Source: Pseudomonadota bacterium (GTDB taxonomy: Bacteria > Pseudomonadota > Gammaproteobacteria > Burkholderiales > Casimicrobiaceae). Taken from it: a stretch of DNA of 64,000 nt. The position numbers and the translations under genes are program-made. Under the pieces are notes generated by a model, which was given only the letters and a program-made list of their open reading frames with translations, had not been told where the DNA came from and searched no databases. This document shows positions 15,957 through 23,936 of the stretch, piece after piece. Location: NCBI GenBank assembly GCA_018241765.1, contig JAFEDD010000006.1:62001-126000 (forward strand). The letters run 5' to 3'. Every line of letters begins with the position of its first letter. Positions within the stretch are counted from its first letter, which is position 1.

Positions 15957-17075
15957 ATGGGCTTTTGGCATACCGGTTATATCGAGTTTCACGAGCCTAC
16001 AGGCTTGGGTGATTCAAGCGGCTTTGTTTTCCAACCCGTACGCTACGCCTGCGAGCACTGCACGAAGGACTTCGTCAATCTGGAAGATCTGCGCCGTCAC
16101 CGCTTTGAGGAGCACCCAAGGCGCCATCCTGTGCTGCTTCTGCGAGGGCGGCCAGTCGGCGCACTGCCCTTGCAATTGATGACGCCGTTGGCGGCCGAGG
16201 ACGTGGAGGTGCAAGACGCGACGAGTTGCCGGCTCAATGGCGATGCGTTGGTACTGGAGGCGCTGGGCGTGCGCTTGGCGGCGATGCGGCGCGAGTATGT
16301 CGAACTGGATCTTTTTTCCCACAACGGCGTGATAACGCGCTACGTTTTGGATTTTCGCGTCGCCGACGAAGCGCAACTGGTCGGCGTGGAAACGGCATTC
16401 TGGCGCATGGCGCAGAACAAGACACTGAACCTGGAGGCGGTGTCGCGTTTCAACAAGGAGTGCCGCGTGCTGACTGGCGCTGACCTGTACCACGACGGCA
16501 TCTGCCACTATCTGTATGGCGTGATGGCTAAGGAACGCGCGCCCGACAGCGGCCTGCCCTTCAAGCAATACACCGAGCGCTACCAGCGCGCGAGCGACGC
16601 GCTGGCGGGTTTTGACCGCCGGCTGGCACGTAGCATTCGGGCACTGGTGGCATTCCACTTTAACCATTTCCACGAAGCCGAGCTGCTGGCGTCCGAGGGC
16701 GCGCTGCACCACACGGCAGGCGCCTTCGCCACACTCTTGGAAGGCCTGCCCTGGCATTTGACCGAGGCCTATTCGCCCGAGACCAGCGGCGCTGTCGAGG
16801 ACTTGCTTACCGACCAGGAAACGCTGCAAGTGCTGGACGATGCGAGCCGGGGGCTGCTGTATCTGAAGGCCCATGCCCCTGAACTGCTGGCACAGGCCAA
16901 ACGCATGAGCACCGGCTACGACCGCCTGAAGCGCCTCCTATTGGCCGGCGAGGCGCTGGCAGCATGCGACGACGAAACCTCGAATGTCGAGGCCCGTAAG
17001 CTGGCTCGCGAACTGGTCGGTCAGGCCGACGCCGGCGCCTGGGCCGAGGCACTGCTGAAGAGAATGAAGCCATGA
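15957..17075 (+). CDS. C2H2 zinc-finger protein of the dynamin/Hsp70 operon
   Basis: The 372-residue protein has a classical C2H2 finger near its start: C32-x2-C35-x12-H48-x4-H53 with F39 and L45 in the expected hydrophobic positions. Residues 60-140 look like a beta-rich domain, and 150-372 are helical, with FNHFHEAELLASEGALHH and a final TPR-like stretch. I do not recognise the rest. The start ATG 15957 has GAGGAA about seven bases upstream. The gene lies 33 bases after the GTPase and overlaps the next gene by four bases. It may recognise nucleic acid or act as an assembly platform. Confidence 0.75.
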   Translation: MGFWHTGYIEFHEPTGLGDSSGFVFQPVRYACEHCTKDFVNLEDLRRHRFEEHPRRHPVLLLRGRPVGALPLQLMTPLAAEDVEVQDATSCRLNGDALVLEALGVRLAAMRREYVELDLFSHNGVITRYVLDFRVADEAQLVGVETAFWRMAQNKTLNLEAVSRFNKECRVLTGADLYHDGICHYLYGVMAKERAPDSGLPFKQYTERYQRASDALAGFDRRLARSIRALVAFHFNHFHEAELLASEGALHHTAGAFATLLEGLPWHLTEAYSPETSGAVEDLLTDQETLQVLDDASRGLLYLKAHAPELLAQAKRMSTGYDRLKRLLLAGEALAACDDETSNVEARKLARELVGQADAGAWAEALLKRMKP

Positions 17076-18364
17076 GCACCGAACCAGAGAAGCGCCAGGT
17101 CCGGATCGTCAGTCGCACGACAGGCGAGGTGCGGTTGTCCGAGCCGATGCCCGTGCAGTCGCCGAATCAACAGGCTGGCAACGCGAGTCCGGCCGACACC
17201 GTGTTGGTGGAGACCGCAGTGCCAGTCGAGGCAGCGCCGGTGCTCTTGCCCATTGCCGAGCCCCCTGCTGCACCTGCCGCGATGCCCGAGGTAGCCACAG
17301 CGAGCGAGCTCAACAAGCCGGCCAAGGCACCGAAGCCGTCCAAACCCAAGCTGGTGATCGAGAGCTTCGAGCAGTTCATTGAGCACGCCTACAGCAACCG
17401 CCGCGGCCAGCCTGTGAAGCTGGAGCGCAGGTTACAGGACACTCTCGCCAAGCAGCCGGAGCTGGACGAGGCTGTCATGGGGAGGCTTCTGAGGCTGATC
17501 AACGGCGACACCATGCTTCGGGTACCTCGGCAACTCCTGCTGGCCAGCAAGGAAATCACGGGCTTGCCCAAACTGCGCGGCGCGCTGGTCGAGGTGGTAA
17601 AGACGGCGATGCTGCACCACCCGGCGTTCGAACCCGCAGGCGTGAAGGCGGCGATGCAAAACCTGCCGGGCTCGCAACCGGCCGAGGCCATGGTGGCGGT
17701 GGCCGGCTACGAACCTGCCGCAGTCGAAAGTAAAGAGCCGTTGAAGCCGACCGAGCTAAAGGAGTTGCGGCGCAACGCAGTCCAGTTGCTGGCGGTGTGG
17801 TTCGCTCTGCATCGCGGCCTGGGGCTGGACGACTTGGCCAACCTGCTGTTCCATGTGCTCTGGGAGCCGGCGCAGCGGGAACTGGACGATGACACGGAGC
17901 GGCTGCGCGCACTGACCGACATCGAAGATCTGGCCGGCACGGGTGTGGCGGCACAGCGTTTTCGGCAACAGCTGGCGGATGCGCGCCGGGATCGCGAGTC
18001 AGCGCTGCGCGAAACCGCCGCGCTCAAGCAGCAAGTGGCGGGTCTACAGTCTCAACGCGACCTGGCGCATGCCCAAGTGGAAGAGCGCACAGCGGAACTG
18101 GAGGCTCTGCGTGTCAGTTCGGCGCAGGAGCTTGCCGCGCTACGCGACGCCCACAACACGGGCCGTATGCAGCAGGGTCACGAGTTTGAGAGTCTGCGCG
18201 GCCGGTTGATTCAGCGTCTGGAAGAGTGCATTGAGATGCTGGATACCGGCTTGAATGCGTTGCGCAAGGAGGCGCCGACGCCGCGCGTGTCAGTCATGAC
18301 CCAGCGGGCGGAAGTAGTGCTCGACGCCTTGCGCAGCGAACTGATCAACTTGAAGAAGGGTTGA
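17072..18364 (+). CDS. Coiled-coil protein of the dynamin/Hsp70 operon
   Basis: The 430-residue protein has a low-complexity Ala/Pro/Val-rich N-terminal 85 residues, probably disordered. A helical domain follows (about 90-280: SFEQFIEHAYSNRRG, LRLINGDTMLRVPRQLLL, NAVQLLAVWFALHRG), then a coiled coil (about 293-380: QQLADARRDRESALRETAAL and onward) and a short helical end. It has no enzyme motif. Its coupling to both neighbours (ATGA overlap upstream, four-base gap downstream) suggests a structural partner of the Hsp70-like protein or the GTPase. Confidence 0.7.
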   Translation: MSTEPEKRQVRIVSRTTGEVRLSEPMPVQSPNQQAGNASPADTVLVETAVPVEAAPVLLPIAEPPAAPAAMPEVATASELNKPAKAPKPSKPKLVIESFEQFIEHAYSNRRGQPVKLERRLQDTLAKQPELDEAVMGRLLRLINGDTMLRVPRQLLLASKEITGLPKLRGALVEVVKTAMLHHPAFEPAGVKAAMQNLPGSQPAEAMVAVAGYEPAAVESKEPLKPTELKELRRNAVQLLAVWFALHRGLGLDDLANLLFHVLWEPAQRELDDDTERLRALTDIEDLAGTGVAAQRFRQQLADARRDRESALRETAALKQQVAGLQSQRDLAHAQVEERTAELEALRVSSAQELAALRDAHNTGRMQQGHEFESLRGRLIQRLEECIEMLDTGLNALRKEAPTPRVSVMTQRAEVVLDALRSELINLKKG

Positions 18365-18368
18365 AGCA

Positions 18369-20189
18369 ATGGCAGTGGATAAAGTCGTGGTGGGCTTTGA
18401 CTTCGGGACGACCAACAGCATGGCGTCGGTAGTGGTAGGCGATGAGGCCATCACCTTTCTCGACAACGGGCAGCCGATTCCTTCGGTGGTGAGCTTCGAG
18501 GGCGGTAAGGTAGAAGTGGGCCGCAAGGCGCACGACAAGCTCACCAGTGCGGGGTTGGGTGTGCAGGGCAGCACGGTGCGCTCGCCAAAGTCCTTACTGG
18601 GACGCGAGGAAGTGTTCGTTGAGGGTGTGCGCCGGGATCCGGTCAAGATGGTCGAACTGGTGCTCGACCACGTCCGCCAGTTCGTCTTGGGCACGCGCGT
18701 TGGCCGCGACCTGAAGATGGACCTGGTGGTGGCGACGATTCCCATCAACATGAACGGCGAGCGCCGCGCTTTGCTTCGGCAGGCCTTCCGGCAAGCGGGC
18801 ATGAGCGTCGTGCAGTTCGTGCACGAGCCGCTGGCGGCACTCTACGGTTTTCTGCGCTCGGCCGACGGCGCACACGACCCGATCAGACGCTACAACGGCA
18901 AGCTGCTGCTGGTTTTCGACTGGGGCGGCGGCACGCTGGATCTCACCCTCTGCCGCGTGCTCGACGGGCTGTTGGTGCAGGTCGCCAATTTCGGCACCGA
19001 GGATGTGGGCGGTGACGTGTTCGACGAGGCTTTGCAACACGAGGTGGAGAAGCGTTCCCGTGCAGCCCAGGGGCTTGGTTCGGATGTGGAGATTCTGCCC
19101 GAGGCGCGCAAGCGCCTGCTGCACGAGTGCGAGAAGGCCAAGATTCGCTTGAGCGAGCGCAACACCTGGGACGTTTACGTCGATCCGTACTACCAGAGCG
19201 ACACGAAGTCCGAGCTGCAGGTGAACCTGTCGCGCGACGACATGCAGGACATCGTGGGCTATCTCGTGCGCAAGGGTGTGAAACTCATCGAGACTCTGTT
19301 GGAGAACCACGGCTATTCCACCGCCTCAGTCGAGTTGTGTCTCGCCACCGGTGGGATGGTGAACATGCCGCTGGTGAGAAACCGGCTGGACGAACTGTTT
19401 GGCCCTGGACGCGTGCATGTCTCACCGCGCAGCGCATCGGCCATCGCCGAGGGCGCGGCATGGGTCGCGCACGACCAGGCGCGGCTACACCTGGCCAAGA
19501 ACGTGGAACTGATGCTGGCACGCAACTCCTATATGCCGCTGATTGAAGCTGGCACTGAAATGCCCAGCGAGCGCGAGCATCGCCAGGTTCACTATTCCTT
19601 GTATTGTGTTGACCCCAGCGACGGGTCCGGCAAATTCGCATTAGTGAGTCCTCATCGGGCTGGCCCGCGTGTGTTGCCGGACGACAAGCGCAGAGCATTG
19701 GCAAATATGGTGCTCAAGGTGGATGCCAAGGCTCTACCATTCCGAGAGCGGATTGAGTTGGACATCGTGGTCAACGAAGACTTGGTGCTTACGGCAAAGG
19801 CTTGGTCCACCAATCAGCAAGGTCGTGCCGAAGCTGAGATTCACGATTTGGAGTTTGCATTGGCTACGCCAGGCACTCGGGGCGGTTGGTCGAAGTCAGC
19901 CGTGCTGACCCGTGACGCACAAGGCGCCACGACGAACGCGCCCGGTGATTTGGTGATGCGGTCGAACTTGGCCAACCGCGAGGACATCAAGCTGGTGCCG
20001 GGCGAAGTGGTCAAGCGCATCGAACCGTATTACTTCGACCCTGCGAGACATCCGCCACAAGTGCAGGTGGAAGAATATCTGTACTACCAACCCTGCTCAT
20101 TCTGCAAGCGACCATCCAATGACCCGCTGTGCCAATGCGCCACTTCGGTCGAATCCCGCACTCGGCTAGGAGCGAGGTCGTCGGCGTGA
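18369..20189 (+). CDS. Hsp70-like ATPase with cysteine-rich tail
   Basis: The 606-residue protein has an actin/Hsp70 ATPase domain: phosphate-1 DFGTTNS at 11-17, VATIPINMN, phosphate-2 FDWGGGTLDLT at 183-193 and adenosine motif ATGGMVNMP near 326. The canonical DnaK substrate domain is replaced by an unrecognised region (about 400-560). The tail has C576-x2-C579-x8-C588-x-C590, a likely zinc site. It is not the housekeeping DnaK: there is no DnaJ or GrpE nearby and the ends differ. Its place in the operon suggests an ATP-driven switch or chaperone for the GTPase complex. Confidence 0.85.
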   Translation: MAVDKVVVGFDFGTTNSMASVVVGDEAITFLDNGQPIPSVVSFEGGKVEVGRKAHDKLTSAGLGVQGSTVRSPKSLLGREEVFVEGVRRDPVKMVELVLDHVRQFVLGTRVGRDLKMDLVVATIPINMNGERRALLRQAFRQAGMSVVQFVHEPLAALYGFLRSADGAHDPIRRYNGKLLLVFDWGGGTLDLTLCRVLDGLLVQVANFGTEDVGGDVFDEALQHEVEKRSRAAQGLGSDVEILPEARKRLLHECEKAKIRLSERNTWDVYVDPYYQSDTKSELQVNLSRDDMQDIVGYLVRKGVKLIETLLENHGYSTASVELCLATGGMVNMPLVRNRLDELFGPGRVHVSPRSASAIAEGAAWVAHDQARLHLAKNVELMLARNSYMPLIEAGTEMPSEREHRQVHYSLYCVDPSDGSGKFALVSPHRAGPRVLPDDKRRALANMVLKVDAKALPFRERIELDIVVNEDLVLTAKAWSTNQQGRAEAEIHDLEFALATPGTRGGWSKSAVLTRDAQGATTNAPGDLVMRSNLANREDIKLVPGEVVKRIEPYYFDPARHPPQVQVEEYLYYQPCSFCKRPSNDPLCQCATSVESRTRLGARSSA

Positions 20190-21733
20190 TGAGCCACAAG
20201 CTTCCGATCAACCTCAACGACCTGCTGCGTCAGCGCACGGTCGAGGGCGAGCGCATCGAGTACAAAACCGGCTGGAATCCGGATGCCATCATCCGCACGC
20301 TGTGCGCTTTCGCCAACGATTTTGAGAATCTGGGTGGTGGCTACGTGGTGATCGGGCAGGACTGCGACGCCGATGGCAGGCCGGTATTTCCGCCGGTCGG
20401 CCTGCCCACCAATCAGCTCGACAAGATCCAGCGCGAACTGCTGGCGCACTGCCAGTTGATCCAGCCGCCGTACTTTCCGGCGTTGAGCCTGGAAGTGGTC
20501 GAAGGGCGTAATCTGATCGTGCTGCAAGCGCCGGGCGGGCAGACGCGGCCCTACAAAGCGCCGGAGGCGGTCACAGCGAAGAATAAGGTTTGGAAATATT
20601 TCATCCGGCGCTACAGCAGCACGGTGGAGGCCAAGGGCGACGCCGAACAGGAGTTGTTGAGCCTGACGGCCAAGGTGCCCTTCGATGACCGTTTCAACCA
20701 GTTTGCACGCGTCGATGAGCTTTCCAAGCCCTTGATGCAAGACTTTCTGAAGGAAGTTGGCAGCGCGCTGGCAGATGATGCGCCGGGGCTTTCCGCTGAG
20801 GCATTGGGGCGGCAGATGAATGTGGCGGGCGGCCCCACCGAATCGCCGTGGCCGAAGAACGTGGGCCTGCTGTTTTTCAACGAAACGCCGGAGCGGTTCT
20901 TCCCCGGTGTGCAGATCGACGTGGTCTGGTTTCCCGAAGGCGCGGGCGGCGACCGCTTCGACGAAAAAATCTTCAAGGGGCCGCTGGCGCGGATGACGCG
21001 CGAGGCGCTGGGCTACATCGAGCGCAACTTTCTACACGAAACCGTCATCAAGCATCCCGACCGCGCCGAGGCCACGCGGCTCTGGAACTTTCCCTACGCC
21101 GCCATTGAGGAGGCGGTGGTCAACGCCGTCTATCACCGCTCCTACGAGGAACGCGAACCCATCGAGGTGCGCATCAGCCACGATGAACTGACCGTCCTCA
21201 GCTTCCCGGGCCCGGACAGATCCATTCGCATGGAAGACCTGAAGGCGGGCCGCGCCGTCAGCCGTCGTTACCGCAACCGGCGCATTGGCGAGTTTCTGAA
21301 AGAGCTGGAGATGACCGAGGGCCGCTCCACCGGCATCCCGAAAATCCTGAAGGAAATGGCCGCCAATGGTTCACCTGCACCATTGTTCGAGACGGATGAC
21401 GATCGGCTTTCGTTCGTGATCCGGCTGCCGCGCCATCCCTTGTCACTCGTCCCGACAAGGGAAGTCACAGGGGAAGTCACAGGGGAAGTCACAGGGGAAG
21501 TCGAACGACTGCTCCGTGCCGTGGCTGGGGAGATGTCTCGGCAGCAAATACAGTCTGCGCTTGGCCTCAAGGGCGAGGATCATTTCCGCAAAGCCTACCT
21601 GCTGCCAGCTCTCGGATCGGGACTGGTGGAAATGACCCTGCCTGACACACCCCGCAGCAGCAAGCAACGCTACCGCCTGACGGCCTCCGGGCGGCGCTGG
21701 CTGGAGGCGCATCCCGATGGCAGTCCGGCCTGA
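20189..21733 (+). CDS. AlbA_2 (Schlafen-type) protein with GHKL-like ATPase and winged helix
   Basis: The 514-residue protein starts MSHKLPINLNDLL at ATG 20189, sharing a base with the Hsp70-like stop (GTG 20186 is an alternative). The AlbA_2 domain (about 16-130: EGERIEYKTGW, GGGYVVIG) is followed by a COG2865-type C-terminal ATP-binding part (EEAVVNAVYHRSY near 313, GRSTGIPKI near 381). Then come the repeated EVTG motif and a winged helix (about 440-510). Such proteins are called transcriptional regulators or RecG-like, and the family recurs in islands and defence loci. It closes the operon and may be a nucleic-acid-sensing or regulatory component, or an independent passenger. Confidence 0.82.
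   Translation: MSHKLPINLNDLLRQRTVEGERIEYKTGWNPDAIIRTLCAFANDFENLGGGYVVIGQDCDADGRPVFPPVGLPTNQLDKIQRELLAHCQLIQPPYFPALSLEVVEGRNLIVLQAPGGQTRPYKAPEAVTAKNKVWKYFIRRYSSTVEAKGDAEQELLSLTAKVPFDDRFNQFARVDELSKPLMQDFLKEVGSALADDAPGLSAEALGRQMNVAGGPTESPWPKNVGLLFFNETPERFFPGVQIDVVWFPEGAGGDRFDEKIFKGPLARMTREALGYIERNFLHETVIKHPDRAEATRLWNFPYAAIEEAVVNAVYHRSYEEREPIEVRISHDELTVLSFPGPDRSIRMEDLKAGRAVSRRYRNRRIGEFLKELEMTEGRSTGIPKILKEMAANGSPAPLFETDDDRLSFVIRLPRHPLSLVPTREVTGEVTGEVTGEVERLLRAVAGEMSRQQIQSALGLKGEDHFRKAYLLPALGSGLVEMTLPDTPRSSKQRYRLTASGRRWLEAHPDGSPA
21459..21503 (+). repeat. In-frame 12-bp tandem repeat (EVTG)n
   Basis: GGGAAGTCACAG occurs three times perfectly and a fourth time in part, encoding REVTGEVTGEVTGEVE between the ATPase and winged-helix parts of the AlbA_2 protein. 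Unit length is a multiple of three, so slippage would change linker length without a frameshift. Confidence 0.9.
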
Positions 21734-21821
21734 ATTCAGCGGGCGACCCGCCCATTGCCGCTCACGCCCGCTGCATTGCTATTCGAGTGACAAAGCCGGA
21801 ATTGAACGGGTCAACCGTCCG

Positions 21822-22075
21822 CCACCATCCACAAGGGCTCGGATACTCTCCGGGCCCTTTTTCTTACCCCAAATCCCCGCACCATGCGAGGTTCCGGCCA
21901 TCAATGCTTCGGGTGGCTATCTGCCAAAACTCCCGGAATCGGCCATTTTCTCCGCCAGAGCCGTCTCTTTTTTCTCCGTTTGGCCTGCGGGTAGGCGCAG
22001 ATGGCGCTCTCGCCAAATCAACCACTTACGCGTGCTGGTTCAGCGTCAACCAAGGCCAGTGGTCAAGCATCGAAC
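21822..22075 (+). repeat. Right copy of the island-end repeat (second island left end)
   Basis: This copy starts with CCACCAT, repeats the terminator hairpin (21833-21863) and matches 639-890 through CATCGAAC. Upstream of CCACCAT there is no tmRNA body, only unrelated sequence (21734-21821), as expected if it is the junction between two tandem islands. Positions 21734-22102 have no gene. Confidence 0.85.
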
Positions 22076-22102
22076 CGGCCATCTGGTCATCGCACTGGCG
22101 CA

Positions 22103-22471
22103 ATGGAAACTTATACGTTACCATTGTGGTCTGTGAGCTTCCAGATCAAAGAACTGCTACTGGCCGATGGCAATAGCCCCTTCGCGGGGTGGTTCGGATC
22201 ACTGGAGGCTGTCGCCGCCGCCAAGGTGCGCGTGGCGGTGAGCCGGATGGAACAGGGCAACCTCTCCAACGTCGAGTGGTTCCGTGGCATTGGTGAGTAC
22301 AAGATCGATTGGGGTCCAGGACTGCGCATCTACCTGGCCAAGGATGGTCCGAAGATCATCATCCTGATCGGTGGCGGCACCAAGAAACGCCAGCAGCAGG
22401 ATATCGACCAAGCGGTGGCGCTGTGGGAAGACTACAAGCGCCGCAAGGCATCGATTAGACAAGGAAAGTGA
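22103..22471 (+). CDS. HigB/RelE-like toxin (phage-type addiction module)
   Basis: The 122-residue protein has the fold pattern of addiction-module killers: SFQIKELLLADGNSPFAGWF, AAAKVRVAVSRMEQGNLSNVEW, GIGEYKIDWGPGLRIYLAKDG and IIILIGGGTKKRQQQDI. These are expected to cut mRNA on ribosomes. The start is ATG 22103 with no strong ribosome site. The antitoxin gene starts two bases after its stop. The pair occupies the position held by the 959-1333 gene in the first island. Confidence 0.87.
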   Translation: METYTLPLWSVSFQIKELLLADGNSPFAGWFGSLEAVAAAKVRVAVSRMEQGNLSNVEWFRGIGEYKIDWGPGLRIYLAKDGPKIIILIGGGTKKRQQQDIDQAVALWEDYKRRKASIRQGK

Positions 22472-22473
22472 AC

Positions 22474-22794
22474 ATGGCACTGACCCGTGATTTCAAAGAA
22501 ACCGTGGCCGCGCGCGTTCAGAACGATCCGGCCTTTGCGCAAGCACTGCTGGACGAAGCCATCACCCTGTTCGTCAGTGGCGAGCCGGAATCGGCCAAGC
22601 TGATCCTGCGCGATCTGGTGAACGCCACCGTGGGTTTCGAGGCGCTGGCCGAAGAGATTCACAAACCCGCCAAGAGTGTGCACCGGATGCTGTCCAAGTC
22701 GGGCAATCCGACCATGCACAACATCTCGGCGGTGTTTGCGGCCATCAAGCGCGCACTGAACGTCGAGGTACGCACCCAGATCGTGATGGCCTGA
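22474..22794 (+). CDS. HigA-like antitoxin with helix-turn-helix
   Basis: The 106-residue protein starts MALTRDFKETVAARVQNDP and has a Cro-like helix-turn-helix (FEALAEEIHKPAKSVHRMLS, NPTMHNISAVFAAIKRAL), typical of the antidote of HigB-like addiction modules. The ribosome site AAGGAAAG lies five bases before ATG 22474 and overlaps the toxin stop. It should neutralise the upstream toxin and repress their shared promoter. Confidence 0.87.
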   Translation: MALTRDFKETVAARVQNDPAFAQALLDEAITLFVSGEPESAKLILRDLVNATVGFEALAEEIHKPAKSVHRMLSKSGNPTMHNISAVFAAIKRALNVEVRTQIVMA

Positions 22795-22796
22795 TT

Positions 22797-22925
22797 TCAG
22801 GCATCAAACCCCGCCACCACGTCCCGCTGCGCCATCCAGTCGGTCGGCAGCGGATTGCGCTGGAACCACAGCAAGCTCATGCACCGTGGCTGCTGCCCGG
22901 CCAGGATGCTCTGGATGATGGCGGG
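22797..22925 (-). pseudogene. 3' fragment of recombinase accessory gene (second island)
   Basis: Reading from the stop TGA (22799-22797), the last 40 or so codons closely match the accessory gene at 1355-1810 (PAIIQSILAGQQPR, MSLLWFQRNPLPTDW, VAGFDA). The similarity stops abruptly near 22925. The recombinase and the rest of the accessory gene are missing, so the second island has lost its integration module. Confidence 0.85.
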
Positions 22926-22983
22926 TGGGGGTGATCTGCCAGCGCTCGGCCAGGTGCATTTCGGTCATCACGGGGTAGCGCAT
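22924..22983 (-). pseudogene. 5' fragment of an AlpA-like HTH gene at a deletion junction
   Basis: ATG 22983 is preceded by GGAGAAG and opens MRYPVMTEMHLAERWQI, the N-terminus typical of AlpA/excisionase-like HTH proteins. After about 19 codons the sequence runs into the accessory-gene fragment in another frame. This marks the junction of an internal deletion. Confidence 0.7.
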
Positions 22984-23041
22984 CTTTTCTTCTCCAAAGC
23001 TGATGCCCCCATGACAACGCTGTTCGTCACCGAAGCCAACC

Positions 23042-23548
23042 TTACGGCGCGATGCCAGCGGCGAATCGCTGGAGGCGTTGCCCTTCGGCGCGGGCCGCGG
23101 CCAGCAACTCATTCCAGTCGTCCGGAGGATGGCCGCTTCCCAACATCTTGCGAAACACTCGGTAGGCGTCGTCGCCGCTCTCGTAGGCGCGTTTCGTGTC
23201 GTCATCGTTCACCCACGCCAACACGATCACCTTGCTTCGCGCGTGATAGCGAAAGAACAAGCGGTACTGCTGGAAGAACTTGGCGCGAAACCAATGCTTG
23301 TAGTCGTCGCCGAGCGTGTTGCCTTGGCGGTACTCCGGCCGCGTTGGGTCTTGTGGGATGACGTCAAACGCCAGCTTGGTGATTGCCGCCAGTCGCTTGC
23401 TGGCGTTCTTCTTCACGTACCCGGCCGGGTTTTTCTGCTTGAAGGCCTCGACTTGCTGCACCAGTGCTTCAATCTGTGCGAGGAACAGCGGGTGGGCGAA
23501 AACCGTCCAGCCGTGAATGACCAAGGGCGCAGACTTGCTGCTGCTCAT
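23042..23548 (-). CDS. yhaV: YhaV-type ribonuclease toxin
   Basis: The 168-residue protein has the features of YhaV: LVIHGWTVFAHPLFLAQIEAL at the start, KRLAAITKLAFDVIPQDPTRPEYRQG, then FRAKFFQQYRLFFRYHARSKVIVLAWVNDDDTKRAYES and a final GHPPDDWNELL. YhaV is a RelE-superfamily ribonuclease that inhibits growth unless bound by PrlF. Its ATG overlaps the antitoxin stop (ATGA), and both genes look intact. Confidence 0.94.
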   Translation of the reverse strand: MSSSKSAPLVIHGWTVFAHPLFLAQIEALVQQVEAFKQKNPAGYVKKNASKRLAAITKLAFDVIPQDPTRPEYRQGNTLGDDYKHWFRAKFFQQYRLFFRYHARSKVIVLAWVNDDDTKRAYESGDDAYRVFRKMLGSGHPPDDWNELLAAARAEGQRLQRFAAGIAP

Positions 23549-23874
23549 TCATCGTCCGCCGACAAGGGGGCGTCGAGATCGACTTCGATGCCACCGGTCA
23601 GGGATTGGAGGCGCTGAACGAAGTCGGCGTCGATGGCCTGCAGGCGCTCCGGATCGCTGGCGATGTCGCGCGCCAGGAAGCCCAAGAACTGACCGAGCAC
23701 CGGGTCGTCAACTTCGGCGGCATCGACGCGCGTCAGCACAACTTCGCCACCAGGGCGGATCGTGTAGTGGATCTTGTCGCGCTTGCCGAGGCGAAGCGCA
23801 CGACGCACGGTTTCCGGCACTGTGGTCTGGTAACGGTCGGTCAGCGTAGATTCGACTTCGAGGGTGGCGGACAT
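23545..23874 (-). CDS. prlF: PrlF-type antitoxin (SpoVT/AbrB fold)
   Basis: The 109-residue protein starts MSATLEVESTLTDRYQTTVP with the swapped-hairpin AbrB fold (VRRALRLGKRDKIHYTIRPGGEVVL). A C-terminal region follows (DPVLGQFLGFLARDIASDPE) that binds the toxin in this family. The start 23874 has GGAGA seven bases upstream. It precedes yhaV in the usual antitoxin-first order and should repress the operon with the toxin. Confidence 0.93.
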   Translation of the reverse strand: MSATLEVESTLTDRYQTTVPETVRRALRLGKRDKIHYTIRPGGEVVLTRVDAAEVDDPVLGQFLGFLARDIASDPERLQAIDADFVQRLQSLTGGIEVDLDAPLSADDE

Positions 23875-23936
23875 GGCACATCTCCGATCAGGAACTAAGA
23901 CGCCCTGTATGGTAATGCAATCGCCTTGTCTAGTCA

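Noticed and set aside
18369-20189. Housekeeping dnaK
   Set aside because: It lacks a recognisable DnaK substrate domain and the usual neighbours, and sits in an island operon.
21822-22075. A second tmRNA gene or a tRNA-like end at the downstream repeat
   Set aside because: Only CCACCAT and the terminator are shared. There is no T-arm, acceptor stem or tag frame upstream, so this is a junction repeat, not an RNA gene.
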